The notes under the pieces were generated by a model. That model was not told the DNA's origin and ran no database searches. It was given only the letters and a program-made list of their open reading frames with translations. 64,000 bases of DNA from Diphasiastrum complanatum. Lineage: Eukaryota > Streptophyta > Lycopodiopsida > Lycopodiales > Lycopodiaceae. Every line of letters begins with the position of its first letter. Position 1 is the first letter of the stretch. The position numbers were made by a program, and so were the translations under genes. Location: contig CM055111.1 in the NCBI GenBank assembly GCA_029204225.1, positions 18,889,015 to 18,953,014 on the forward strand, in the 5' to 3' direction. Of this stretch, positions 9,378 through 20,771 are shown in pieces.

Positions 9378-9891
9378 TATAAGTCTGAATTAAGCGCAAC
9401 TACTGATGAGCAACCACAATAGCAATCTCTAATCAACTCTAAAGAAATGAGCTGGAATACTCAAGAGTGTCCAAGCCCGCAGGCTTGAGAGAGAACGCTA
9501 ACTATTCAGTACTTGATTCATTATAATGTAGAAATATGAGCAGCTATTTATACTAAGCAAATGTGGCAACGTCCAATTGTAGGACAACTAATCAGGTCGT
9601 AGATCATAATGGCTAGTGGGCCATAGTGACTAAATATAAGTCTGAATTAAGCGCAACTACTGGTAACCATAACCACAATAGAAATCTCTAATCAGCTCTA
9701 AAGAAATGAGCTAGAATACTCAAGAGTGTCCAAGCCCACAGGCTTGAGAGAGAACGCTAACTATTCAATACTTGATTCATTATAATGTAGAAATATGAGC
9801 AGCTATTTATGCTAAGCAAATGCGGCAACATCCAATAGTAGGACAACTAATTAGGTCGTAGATCATAATGGCTAGTGGGCCATAGTGAGTT
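9378..9891. repeat. Two tandem copies of a 257-bp unit
   Basis: TATAAGTCTGAATTAAGCGC starts at 9378 and again at 9635, and the two units are nearly identical over their length. A reverse-complement relative lies at about 26695-26860 (shared words AAGCCTGCGGGCTTG and AGAGATTGCTATTG). The related copy is next to TATAAATA-like sequence, so the unit is probably part of an LTR. Confidence 0.8.
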
Positions 9892-10333
9892 GGCATCCAT
9901 CTGGATCTTCCTAGAAATCTACTTGCTATAAAATTAGGGCAAGTCTGTAGCTTTAAAAAAAATTGAACAATAAATTGTCTTTCAACCGACACGAAATTTG
10001 TCGTTCACTGCCAATCAAACGACACAAAATTTGTTGATGATGACACTAAATGTTGGAGCCACCTGTGATTCATTTTTGAGTAATTATGTGGACTGTGTAA
10101 AAACATGAAGAAAGCTACAGGTCTGGATAAAAATTGGACGAAGATTAAGAAGTCGATGTAGGAGAATAATCCAACACCTCATGCAACCTGGAATAGCAAT
10201 TGCCCTCCTATTCTTGCGTTATAGCAGTCAAACACCATGCAAGTGCTCCCATGTACAATTATAGGTCTGGGCCCACATATGATTATAAATTACTTTACTG
10301 GTCAAGCCCGGAATGACGAGGCATAACTAATAG
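9892..10333. other. No gene seen
   Basis: Short ORFs only. The right edge is the start of the next duplicated segment, near GCATAGCCGTGCTAAAAT. Confidence 0.5.
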
Positions 10334-12165
10334 GCATAGCCGTGCTAAAATTTTGCATGTACAAAGTTGTTTTTCTAATATATGGTTACCTAGTGTATTT
10401 GCAAAGAAACCGGTTATTCAAAAGAGCCCTAGTCATGAATGTTGTAGCAGCCGATTTTGAGAAAAGAACCGACAAGTTTATGAATAGTAGATAATGTTTG
10501 ATAACAGAGAAAATATATCTACTGTAAGTAGGCATCAAAATCATTCACAGATTACACACCATAGACATAATGTCGCAACTTTTTTTTTTGTTTACAACAA
10601 CATTTTCAAGCACTTTTGTTTCCCAAATCAGCACGTCGATGCAAGAGAGGTAATCATGTCGTACGAGGAACTAGCTACTGCTCATTCTATATCTGTTTGT
10701 GTGACAATGTGTGTCTGCTACTTTGTGACTAACACTGACGCATTAAAAAAAAAAACCAGCACATCTCCCACGTTCATCCTGTTTATATAGCAACAGAGAG
10801 AAGGGAGTTTATAACTAATCATTTGATTACAAGAAATTGTTTAAGCTCATTCTAACGATTTCCAATTGTGCGTTGTCGTTGTCGTCGTCCGTGGAGTCTG
10901 TTCTCCATGTTGGTACTTCGTTGATCTTGCATGGTACTTAGGTCATGAAGATCCACCACTTTTGTAGCCATCTGTGAGTCGTATGTGACCGTAATCATTT
11001 CCTTGCAGTGTCTCTGCGGTCGTGAAGGTTCTTCGGAGCCTGAGACCTTTGGCAAGCAACCGCAGATAGACCGTAGTAGGGGCTTATGCGGTGCTCAGGC
11101 GGTTCGTCTCTTCAAGAGGGGAGAAACATTGTAAATCGTTAGTGTGAACTTTGTGGTGGCCTTCAGTCATCTTCCTTTGTGGACTGCTTTGTGTTTGTTT
11201 CATAGGTGACTGCAATCTCCAACTTGGAGATGGCCTTTGGTTTACTTTGCATTGGACCATAGGCTAGACTCTTTTAAAGTTGTTTGCATTGCAGTTATGG
11301 TTATTTTCAATTTCTGCCTGTTGGAAGTTCCCATGTATTTCTGTAGGTTTTGGTTCATAAGCTAGCAATGCTTTGTGGGTAGAAACTTCGTGTTTCTTCA
11401 AGTTCTAACCATGGCGGTTTGAAGGCAAAGAAACAAGTTGGTGAGCTTTGTTCAATGTCAAAGTTAGAAAGTTTGTCTTATTATAGATCTAGATGCATTT
11501 TCATTTAATACATTTGGATGTGCATTGTAAGAGTGCTTTGAGTAATGGAGGAGCAAAGATGTTTGTGACTTGCATTGAACTTGCATTGGTAACTTTAGTA
11601 GATATTTTTTAACTTATCTTCTAAAGAGTGAGGATTTCATACTTGATGTCTTTCTCAAGTTCAATAACGTTGTGGAGAGTCAATTCAACAATGAAGATCA
11701 AGTGCTTAAAGTTGGCAAATGAGACCTATCAACAAAGTTCAAAGATGTTTGTGTGGCACATGGGATCAAGAGGGAGCTTTCAAACTCAAAGGTTATACAT
11801 AGTCTGGAAGAGAGGAAGATCAATCTTTTTGAAAGAGCCAAATCCATGAGGGTGAATGCAATCTTCATAAGTCTTCTGGGGTGAAGCTTTGATGTATGCT
11901 AAGTTTGTTTTCATAAGGTACTCAAATGAAGATTTATATGGTTGGTAAGAAGCCAAGTTTGGAGCATTTGAAGATCTTTGGTAGTACTTGCTATGTCAAC
12001 TCATCTTTTGGATTCTTGAAGGGAATATGTATTGGCTATAGTGAAGTAATGAAAATTTATAGGGTTTACATTCCTAAGTCAAAGAAAGTTCACATTTATA
12101 AGGATGTTGTCTTTGAAGAGGAGATTGTGGAGAAGATTGATGTTCTTGATGTTGATCAATCTAAG
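10334..12165. repeat. Segmental duplication copy 1, part 3
   Basis: Matches 41818 to about 43650 in the same orientation with occasional substitutions and single-base indels. It contains non-coding DNA (10334-11500) and degenerate copia integrase sequence (11520-12165). Copy 1 stops inside the integrase C-terminus at 12165, where a minus-strand integrase of another element begins, whereas copy 2 continues. Confidence 0.9.
11520..12165 (+). pseudogene. Degenerate Ty1/copia integrase, core to C-terminus
   Basis: Broken frames give KSEDFILDVFLKFNNVVE, AHGIKRELSNS and NLFERAKSMRVNA. A clear C-terminal part follows: GKKPSLEHLKIFGSTCYV, LKGICIGYSEVMKIYRVY, SKKVHIYKDVVFEEE. The catalytic residues are not preserved in any single frame. 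It is truncated at about 12165. The second copy (to 43830) continues into the linker that precedes RT. Confidence 0.8.
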
Positions 12166-12507
12166 GACGGAGTTGGCAATGGACCACAAAGATCGCTATG
12201 TAGAAGATCCAATACATGCTTTGTTTTGATGGAATGTGATTTGGGAAACTTGCTTCTAGAGAGTTTGCCATAGATGCATGATTCACAAAAGAAAGATTTC
12301 CTATCCAATGAAAAAGAGAAATACAATCCATCAACTAAATTATTACAACGCATATAAGAAAGTGATCTTGTATTTACATGTCCAAATCGACTATGCCACA
12401 GAATAGCACTATCGTTTACATTTTCATGAGAGATGGTAGCTAATGCAACTAAGTTAAAGAGCACGTAAAGATTTCCGACTCTAGTGCATGTGGTCAGAGT
12501 AGTATCT
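12166..12507 (-). pseudogene. Family B copia integrase N-terminus (right part of the split element)
   Basis: The minus strand reads NDSAILWHSRFGHVNTRS, then FCESCIYGKLSRSKF and LLHSDLCGPLPTPSLD. This is the HHCC zinc-binding domain and the first catalytic Asp of copia integrase. It continues directly from the protease reading that ends at 15731, once the family A insertion and one TCATC duplication are removed. It is truncated at 12166 by the duplicated segment. Confidence 0.88.
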
Positions 12508-12512
12508 TCATC

Positions 12513-13390
12513 TGAAGCGAAAAAATCGCGAAGCAAAACAATCGGGAATGAAATCAATTCAAATGGAGTTCGGATATGATTGCTAGTCACTGCCTACTAT
12601 ATCATTCCTGCAATCCTCCAGAATGTAGACAGACACTGTTGACCTACATTCTAAATTAATTCAGCATTCAACAAGATTGAACCAATGTGTGGAATAGATA
12701 AAACAAGTGAATGAGATACACGAACAATAGCAGACAATATTCAATCGAGATCAGACAAAATTCAGAATGATATGTGCATAACAGCTATAACATTGTCTAC
12801 TGATCCTCTTGGTTTCAAGCATTGTGTGACAGACCCACATAGCACAGTGGCATGACAGAAGCAATGGTCTCCCACGAACAGTGTCTCGCTTACTAGCGGA
12901 CTTCTTGGATCTCCGTGGATCCTGCTTACAAAATTGTCTCGCTCACTAGAGGACTTTTCTGTTCTATATTTTGTCTATCTGTGTTTGTGTATATTTGATG
13001 CATCTAGCAATTGCATATATTCAAAGTAACATATTTGACTAGATAGATTAAAAAATCTATAACTAATCTTAGATTACTAGAGCGGTGGATTAGGCATGTC
13101 CTAACGCTCTTCTGTTGATGTCACAATATCATATCAGAGATTAGTACTTCATGGTACTTGTTTGATCTTCTTGGTCCTTTGGAACGCAAAGGTTTCATGT
13201 CGCGAAGAGTTTCGTATTGTTTTGTGTCATTTGACCTTCTCCTATTCTGTCGCGAACATTTTTCTTTTGCGTCGTTTGACCTTCTCCTGTTGTTCGTGTT
13301 GTTCACGAACATTTTTTTTTCATGTCTTTTCATCAGATTGGGAGTCAAGAGCTAGTAGAGCTTAGGTAACAGAAACATTTTGTTTCTTCA
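12513..13390 (-). repeat. 3' LTR of the nested family A element
   Basis: About 878 bp. On the minus strand it starts TGAAGAAACAAAATGTTTC and ends CGCTTCA beside the target duplication. It is close to the 5' copy at 14842-15725 but shows many single-base differences, so the insertion is not very recent. Confidence 0.88.
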
Positions 13391-13860
13391 TCTCAAAGCG
13401 TGATAGCTTGATGACTCCAAGACTTCTCCTATGTTTCTCGAACAAACCTTTGTCTAAGGCCTTTGTGAAGATGTCAACAACCGCCTTCTTCGTTCCAATG
13501 AAAGTAGTCTGCAGCTTCTTCTTTTCGATCAGATCCCTTATCAAGTGGTACTTGATTGCAATGTGTTTCTTTCTTGATTGAAACACGGGATCCTTTGTCA
13601 GGTGTATTGTGGATGTATTTTCCATCTGCAAAATCAGAGGTTCATTTCTCGTTTCACCTAGTTCATCAAAGAACTATTTGAGCCAACTGATTTCATTGGC
13701 CATCTTTGTTGTTGTTACGTATTCTGCTTTGCCAAATGATTGAGCCACGATGGTTTGCTTTTTGATGACCTAGAGAATTGCTGCTCCTGCTATGATGGTG
13801 CATCCTCCTGAGAAACTTTTGTAGTCGTCCTTGAGAGATGCCCAACTAGCATCACTATAT
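13391..13860 (-). pseudogene. Family A RNase H end
   Basis: The minus strand gives YSDASWASLKDDYKSFSGG, KKQTIVAQSFGKAEYV, ENTSTIHLTKDPVFQSRKKH and AVVDIFTKALDKGLFEKHR. These are the copia RNase H core and tail, with a few stops. The frame ends in the LTR start. Upstream it is joined directly to gag by a large internal deletion near 13870-13960. Confidence 0.85.
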
Positions 13861-13959
13861 GAAAGCATCTGGAACCATGCATCACAAGAATAACACGATA
13901 CACTCGATTTTCGGATTTAGCCAACATGAATCGATAGTATGTCCTTCGCATTTGCATCT

Positions 13960-14740
13960 CACGCATGTCTTCTTGTCGCCATTCTGCTATTTTGGCTTCT
14001 CTTTGTTTTTTCATTTGCCTCTGTTGGCTCCTTCTGCTTGCTGGTCTCGATCATGCTTTCGGTCTGACTCCCTCTTAGGCTTGAACTACTTCTTCGTCTT
14101 CTCCTTGTTGTTGTAAAGAGCTTGGTCAGAAGCATCCTTGTGATCAAGATGCTCACGATCTTCGACTTCTTCTTGAATCTTGATCATTGTCTTTTAGAGT
14201 GTCATAGCTAGATCCTTTGCTAGCAGCGTTTGGGTTGTCTGGAAGGATCTTGGTAAAGCTCTTAATAGATAGGTGAGCTGTTTCTCTGCTAATACTGCAT
14301 TCTCTGCTATGGAATTGTGTAATGAAAGGATTAGATCCTTCATCTTTCTGATAGAGGAGGTGAGGTCTTTGCCATCCCATTGCAGGTTTGTCAGCTGATC
14401 TTCAAGAAACGTGAACTGATTGTGTGATTTTGTCTGAAATTTTGTGAGTAAAGTATCTCACATCTCTCTTGCATTGGAGAGTGTAGCGAGGTCAAGAGTT
14501 AGGCTATCCTCAATGGATGATGACAACACGGCTACTGCCTTGTCGTTCTTCTCTCTCCATTCACGTACATCTTTGCTTGTAATTGTAGGCATCTCCTCGA
14601 TTCCATCCACCTAGGGAAATAATCATTCTCCCTTTAGTATAAGAGAGGTCTTGACCTTCCATGCTAGGAAGTTAGATCCTGATGAATCAAGGATTGTGCA
14701 GATCTTTGATTGTATACTGCTTATTGAAGCCATTGTTGTG
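13960..14740 (-). pseudogene. Family A gag fragment
   Basis: The minus strand reads a gag N-terminal part: ILDSSGSNFLAWKVKTSLIL, EWREKNDKAVAVLSSSIED, FLEDQLTNLQWDGKD and LTYLLRALPRSFQTTQTLLA. The same words appear in the gag at 45.7-46.2 kb. Several stops are present. The nucleocapsid, protease and integrase parts are absent. Confidence 0.8.
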
Positions 14741-14829
14741 AACTATGTTCTCACTTGTTAATGGTTTTTCGTCATGAATGCTTTGCCTCATGGATCTCAT
14801 AGTTTTGTGGCTATGTCAGACTATGACAA

Positions 14830-14841
14830 GCTCTGATATCA
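14830..14841 (-). other. Primer-binding site of the nested family A element
   Basis: The minus strand reads TGATATCAGAGC right after the 5' LTR, one base from the usual TGGTATCAGAGC that is complementary to the initiator Met-tRNA 3' end. Confidence 0.75.
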
Positions 14842-15725
14842 AAGAGCGAAAAAATCGTGAATCGAAAACAAAACATGAAGTGAAACAATCGCGAATGAAA
14901 TCAATTCGGATGGTTGTTGGTCATTGCCTACTATATCATTCCTACAATTCACCAGAATGTAGACAGACATTGTTGACCTATGTTATAAATTAATTCAGCA
15001 TTCAACAAGATTGAACCAATGTGTGGAATAGATAAAACAAGTGAATGAGATACGTGAACAATAGCAAACAATAATTCAATCAAGATTAGACAAAATTCAG
15101 AATGATATGTGCATAGTTGATACAACGTTGTCTATTGATCCTCTTGGTTTCAAGCACTGTGTGATAGACCCACACAGTGCATTGGCGTGACAAAAGCGAT
15201 GTTCTCCCATGAATAGTGTCTCGCTTACTAGCGGACTTCTTGGATCTCCATGGATCCTGCTTACAAAATTGTCTCGCTCACTAGCGGACTTTTCTGTTCT
15301 ATATTTTGTCTATCTGTGTCTGTGTATATTTGATGCATCTAGCAATTGCATATATTTAGAGAAACATTTTTGACTAGATAGACTAAACAATCTATAACTA
15401 ATCATAGATTACAAGAGCAATGGATTAGACACGTCCTAACGCTCTTTTGTTGATGTCACGATATCATATCATGGAGTAGTACTTCATGGTACTTGTTTGG
15501 TCTTCCTGGTCCTTTGGAGCGCGAAGGGTTTTGTGTCGCAAAGAGTTTTGTGTCATTTCACGTCGTTTGACCTTCTTCTATTGTGTCGCAAACATTTTCC
15601 TTTCATGTCGTTTGACCTTCTCCTATTGTTCATGTTGTTCACGAACATTTCGTTTTCATATCTTTCATCAAATTGGGAGTCAAGAGCTAGTAGAGCTTTG
15701 GTAACAGAAACATTTTGTTTCTTCA
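14842..15725 (-). repeat. 5' LTR of the nested family A element
   Basis: About 884 bp, starting (minus strand) TGAAGAAACAAAATGTTTC and followed by the primer-binding site. It matches the 3' LTR at 12513-13390 and the LTRs at 44648-45550 and 57332-58288. Confidence 0.88.
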
Positions 15726-15730
15726 TCATC

Positions 15731-16843
15731 GAAGATTGTATACTGTTCAGATGAGAAAGTAACAGTGTAGTCCTCATCACTCATTTTAGAAACTGACAAT
15801 AGGTTCTTTGACAACTGAGGTATGTGAAGAACATTGGTGACATAAATAGAAAGATCATTGTTGAAAGTGATTTTGACTATCCCTTTGCTTTCCACGCGTA
15901 TGGTGCTTGAATCTCCGAGGTAGATGAATTGATCTCTGTTGTAAGCTGCATACTCGATAAACCATTCCTTGCGACAGGTCATGTGTTGGGTAGCATCACT
16001 ATCCAAGTACCAGCTATCGTGGTCTTTGTTGCCACTGTTGCAAGCCATTAATAGGTGTGTATCTTGTTCCTTAAATTTTGTCGCATTGGAGGAGTTTGGC
16101 TACTGTTGTTGTTGCTTATTTGCCTCATTGTAGATGCGGATGCGACACTCCTTGATGTTGTGATTGGCTCTCTTGCAATATCTATAGAAGAGCTTCTTGC
16201 GTGATCCACTGTTCTCACCTTGAGTGTGAGGGTTCTACTGTTGCTGCTGCTGCACTTGATTCTTGGCCTTGGAATAGTCTTTCTTCTTGGTGTACAGGGC
16301 CATGGATTTGTCTTTGATGGATAGTTCACTGGTCTTTCTCCGCATTTCTTCTTGAAGAAGATGACGGATCACCTTTTGAAGAGTGAGGTCGGGTTGTGTG
16401 GAGATCATCACCACAAAGTATTCATATGACTTTGGAAGAGAAGAAAGCAAGGTGATAACGACATCATCATCTTAAATGGCACATCCTACAACTGATAACT
16501 GATGCAATACAGATTTGAAGTTATTGATGTGAGAAGTGATGGCAGTAGAATCAGACATGCTAAGAGTAAAAAACTTCCTTCTAAGATGTAATCTAGTGGT
16601 TACATCATGAGTCTCATAGATATTTGATAACAAATCTAATATATCATCTTTGATCTTTCATGTCTTTGCTTGATCACCATCTTCTGGTATTAGGTCAGAA
16701 CCTTCTACTAGATTCCAAAAATCTCTATCTATCAACATCATCCGAAGTTTTAACTTCCAGATGTAGAAGTTAAATCCATTGAACTTGTCAATATTTCTAG
16801 CTTCGTTGGATGATGAAAACAAAGAGCTACCAATGTGAGACAA
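15731..16843 (-). pseudogene. Family B copia gag-protease
   Basis: From 16843 downward gag begins MSHIGSSLFSSSNEARNIDK and FNGFNFYIWKLKLRMML. It continues through LLSSLPKSYEYFVVMI and LTLQKVIRHLLQEEMRR. A damaged zinc knuckle follows (CKRANHNIKEC; the first Cys is lost). The protease is DSWYLDSDATQHMTC, where the catalytic DSG has become DSD. Several stops are present. The frame runs up to the family A insertion and resumes at 12507 as integrase. Confidence 0.88.
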
Positions 16844-16896
16844 ATTAACAGTAATACAAATAGAACAAACTTAATCTCTCAATTTATTTGAGCTAT

Positions 16897-16908
16897 GCTC
16901 TTATACCA
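16897..16908 (-). other. Family B primer-binding site
   Basis: The minus strand reads TGGTATAAGAGC three bases after the LTR end. It is one base from the standard Met-tRNA site. Confidence 0.75.
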
Positions 16909-16911
16909 ATC

Positions 16912-17523
16912 TGATGGGGCAAGGAAGAATGGAGAACCCGAGCGAAGAAGAGAGCAAGAATATTTGCGGAATAGCTCTCCCTCTACAATCAGCTGCTAGA
17001 TGCAAAAATAGTCTAGTAGATTGTTTATGCTAGGTTAGTCATAGCTTAATCGTTCTATTGTCCAACATGATCTTAAAAATTAACTTATACTCACAAAAAC
17101 ATAATGCGTACAGTCCACCGAAGAGATTAGAAATAGTTTGAGGTATTACTATAGATCAAATTTCAATGAGAAGTTTAGTTCAAAAAATAGTTTGAAAGAG
17201 CAGTATGAAAGTGCAAGTTCCTCAGACGTCAAAGACAGCCACTGTCTGATCAAAAACTGAAGAGTTGTAGACATCCGGGTTCTGATCCGAGTGAGTGAAC
17301 AAATTTTATCAAACAACAATGAAGTGCATTCAAATCACAACAAGCGTTCATCTACGTTATACACAGATAGAAGAGCATATAGTTGTTATATTATACTAGA
17401 GCACAACAAATGACTGTTACAACCAGAATGATGCTGTAACTGGGAGGCTCAAAATCATTCATCTCATGGATGGAGCATCAAGTAGATTGTGCTGGGATAA
17501 TCCATTTATAGATTGCATCCATG
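16912..17523 (-). repeat. Family B 5' LTR
   Basis: Homologous to 30168-30873 (shared words CAATCAGYTGCTAGATGCAA, CTGGGAGGCTCAAA and TCATCTACGTTATACA). On the minus strand it ends CCCCATCA just before the primer site. The outer boundary near 17523 is inferred from where similarity with the other copy fades. Confidence 0.8.
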
Positions 17524-18525
17524 TATTAACTACAATAAATGTTTGTCATCTAATTAGGCAAGCCGTTGTACTTGGAAGTATTTGGCTTGTGTGACAACTA
17601 TACATTGTGCACACGGTCAACGAATCAGGGAATGTTGATGTGGATGAGGACGTCGCAATTCTCTCACTTCACAGATTCGGGAAGTGTCTGGGAACGTTCC
17701 TCATTGAAAATAGACGACCTTTGGGACTTTCTCTCTCTTCACATTTTTTCGCAAAAAGCCGAAGGTGAAGGTGCCCATAAAAAGGTGAAGGTGTCTTTAA
17801 AACAGTTTAACTCATGAAAATAGATGACGTTTGGGAATTTTCTCTCTCTTCGCATTTTTGGAAAAATGTGAAAAAGCTGAAGGTGTTAAAAACAATTGAA
17901 TTTTGAACTGTGCATAAGTTAAACTTTTGAACTATGCAATTGTCGCATTTCAGGAAAATGCAAAAACACCAAAGCTGTTGAAAACATAGTTCATTTTTGC
18001 AGATTGTTGCGACACTTAGTGTATTTCTGCAGACTGTTGTGACAGTGTAATTCTGCAAACTGTTGAAAACATAGTGTATTTCTACAGACTTGTTCTAAAT
18101 GCTAATTCGTGGAAGTCATTGAATATGGCCAGGTCTTCAATGACTTCAAGTTATTGAACTTAACATCTGAATTTGAAATTATGATAGGATTGGTTACCCT
18201 TTGCTGGAGATCAACCAGAAGCCCATTTGTAGACGTTCTTCAAATAGTTTGGCTGTCTAAGTTATGAATTCTGCAAGTATCAGATGAGCAAACGTACAAC
18301 CAAAGTTGGTTTCACCTGACCCTATATAAATGATCCATAAACGTGCAGGAAGAATCTTGAAATAGAAAATAGTCATTCACCAAGGAGGCACTGTGGGCTT
18401 AAATTCCAATGGAGAGAACCCACCAACCGTCTTGTAGTTAGCAGTGAGTCTCAGGGGTCAGTTAGCACCCCTGAGAGGGGGGATGCTAAATATCTGCCAA
18501 AAGAAGCTTAGTATCATCAGGTAAG
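17524..18525. other. No gene seen; short imperfect tandem repeats
   Basis: GAAAATAGAYGACSTTTGGGA recurs near 17708 and 17816. A short unit around AACTGTTGAAAACATAGT recurs at 17965-18090. Only short ORFs occur. GCACCCCTGAGAGGGGGG near 18465 could form a small hairpin. Confidence 0.5.
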
Positions 18526-19130
18526 TCATAGCCTGGGGAACTGATTATTCTTAAAGATATTGGTGACAATTTTGCACAATTTATGCCTCATAAAGCCTTT
18601 CTTTTGAAAAACATTGATCAACGTTTGTACTTTCTCAATGAAAATGTTTTGATCACTACAACAGTACATTGCTGCAATGACCTGTGAAATAACGACCTTG
18701 CATGAATTGAAAATAGGCATGTTTGATGAAAGATGAATATATTGGCAGATCGAAAAGGGTAGTGTTTTCCTTTTATCATTTTTAGACATTAGAAAATTGC
18801 CCGTATTTGACTCAAATTTAGTAATAATGTTTAACAAGTTGGCAATATTGTTTTCAACATTGTTTTTAGTGCTCTTCAACAAGACAAATGAATGTTCCAA
18901 GTGAAATACTTACATATTATTGGAGAATGATATTTTCTAGTGATCTTTGCACCTAGTAAAATTCCTATAAAAAAGTGGCTAGGTCATTAGGAGAAGCCAT
19001 AATTTAGATCTGATTTTTGTAAATGTGGGTGGCATTGGGTCAGCCATATTATCAGGTGGTGGTGAACTAGGTGGACTAGGAGGATCAGGATCTAGACTAC
19101 GCTTTGATGAACTTATAAGATATAACATTG
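18526..19130 (-). other. Unrecognised coding-like region with a 124-codon ORF
   Basis: The frame from 18900 to 18526 is open (SFVLLKSTKNNVENNIANLL, then NDKRKTLPFSICQYIHLSS and KGFMRHKLCKIVTNIFKN). It starts on TTG, so it may not be a true start. Upstream in the same direction, a proline-rich reading (SLDPDPPSPPSSPPPDNMAD) is followed by stretches separated by TAG, TAG and TAA. This looks like a decayed protein or a spliced gene. It shares no family signature I can name. Confidence 0.35.
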
Positions 19131-19557
19131 GTTTATAATTTTGTTATTGTTATATTTTTTCTAAAATACAAGAGATAAAAGTTTGAGATAGCATTTTTTT
19201 CTTCAATCTAAATATATCATTTGGAATTCCTTGCAGAATACCATCGAAATAAATTCCTTTACAATGAGACATGGAGGACTTCACGAGGGATCAGCTGTTG
19301 GGCAAAAGGAATCATCGTTCGCCCATTACTTGAAAAGTTTTGTAAATAGAAAAATTTGTATATATTATTCAAGTTATAGTCCATTTTTTGCCACTGTTAT
19401 AATGGCAATTAAGGCCTTATCTATTTGCTTAGGAGGCCATAATTACTCAAGAGGAACATTCAAAATTGTTTTTGTTAAGAGGGATCTAGCCATTAATATA
19501 TTGGGTTATGTGCTTGGAAATACAAGAAAAAGATCATCTTCAATGGCCCTTTATTCA
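19131..19557. other. No gene assigned
   Basis: A 119-codon plus-strand ORF (19231-19590) overlaps the beginning of the copia RT in another frame and shows no family signature. The left limit of the copia fragment is near 19557. Confidence 0.45.
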
Positions 19558-20770
19558 GCTTACATTATTTGGAGGAGGAGATCTACATGAGGCAACCCGA
19601 GGGCTTCATCAAGCAAAAGCATGAAGAAAAGGTGTGTTTTTTGAAGAAGAGCCTTTATGGGCTCAAGCAAGCACCTAGAGCATGGTCCTCTAGGCTAAAC
19701 TCTTTTCTCATGTCCATCAATTTTGTATTGAGTGCATATGATCCATCATTGTATATAAGAGTTCATGACGATAAGATCATTATTCTTGTATTGTATGTAG
19801 ATGACATTATTTTGAGTGGTAATGATCTAGATGGAATTAGAGATGTAAAAATTACTTTGTCAAAAGAGTTTAAAATGGTAGATCTCGGCCTATTAAGCTT
19901 CATTTTAGGAATAGAAGTTATTAGAGGATGTGATTTTAGCTTCATTTGTCAATCTAAGTATGCTACATCCATCCTAGATAGATTTGGAATAAAGAATTGT
20001 AAAGGCATTGATACCCCAATGGAGCAACATGTAAAAGCATCTATTGATGGTGATGAAGCATCCTTTGAGGACATCACTTTGTATAGAAGTCTTATAGGCT
20101 CCTTAACATATTTGACTATAACTGCACCTGATCTTAGTTACAGTGTTGGAAAGTTAAGTCAATTCATGCAAAGTCCTTTAGTTTCACATTGGAAGATGGC
20201 CAAAAGAGTTCTTAGATATATCTCATCTACTACAAATTTTGGCATATTGTATAGAGGGACTAATATTGGCTTAAGAGCCTATAGTGACTCGGATTTTGCA
20301 GGTGACAAAGTGGATAGGAAATCAACAAGTGTTTTTGCCACCTTTCTATGTGAGGGATTAGTATCATGGCTTTCCAAAAAACAAGATACAGTCTCCATAT
20401 CTTCCATAGAATCCAAATACAAGGCCTTGACATCAACATGCAAGGAGGTCTTGTGGCTCAAAAGGCTATTGGTGGAGCTACATGTCATAAAGGAGGAGAT
20501 CCCAATCATCTATTGTGACAACCAATCATCCCAATCACTTGCCACTAATCCTACATTCCATGCAAGGAGCAAGCACATCGAGATTGCTCATCATTTTGTG
20601 AGGGAGAAAGTGCAAGCCAAAGAGATCAAGCTCCAACATGTGCCATCATCAAGTTGCTTGGCTGATTTGTTTACTGAATCTTTACCTAAAGATTCATTTG
20701 TCAAGCTTAGATTTTCAATTGAAGTGATTTTTAAAAGCATTATTGTTTCCAAGGCTAGATTTGAGGAGGA
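19558..20770 (+). pseudogene. Family E copia reverse transcriptase-RNase H, 5'-truncated but open
   Basis: The frame is uninterrupted for over 400 codons. RT motifs are LHYLEEEIYMRQPEGF, KKSLYGLKQAPRAW and the catalytic LYVDDIIL (about residues 75-82 from the ATG at 19569). RNase H follows with AYSDSDFAGDKVDRKST, SWLSKKQDTVSISSIESKY, IIYCDNQSSQSLATNP and ARSKHIEIAHHFVREKV. The reading passes through the polypurine tract into the 3' LTR and stops at 20810. Gag, protease, integrase and the first RT residues are missing, so it is a recent truncation rather than an ancient wreck. Several catalytic residues are conserved, but nothing shows expression. Confidence 0.92.
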
Positions 20771-20771
20771 G
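20759..20771 (+). other. Family E polypurine tract
   Basis: TTTGAGGAGGAG directly precedes the LTR TG at 20772. The same GAGGAGGAG occurs before the 3' LTR of element D at 38220-38228, so D and E share their end region. Confidence 0.7.

Larger units (their letters stand above)
12508..15730 (-). mobile_element. Deleted family A copia element with 5-bp target duplication
   Basis: The element occupies 12513-15725. It is flanked by TCATC at 12508-12512 and 15726-15730 (plus strand), which is the target duplication. It has two LTRs, a primer-binding site, part of gag and the end of RNase H. Protease, integrase and RT are missing. It lies inside family B pol between protease and integrase. It cannot move by itself. 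Confidence 0.9.

Noticed and set aside
10494-10790. 98-codon ORF conserved in both duplication copies
   Set aside because: Both copies are recent duplicates, so conservation is uninformative. The frame differs at its end, and no domain is present.
10852-11055. Minus-strand 67-codon basic ORF (RSTNMENRLHGRRQRQR)
   Set aside because: Looks gag-like in composition, but there is no motif and no adjoining gag sequence.
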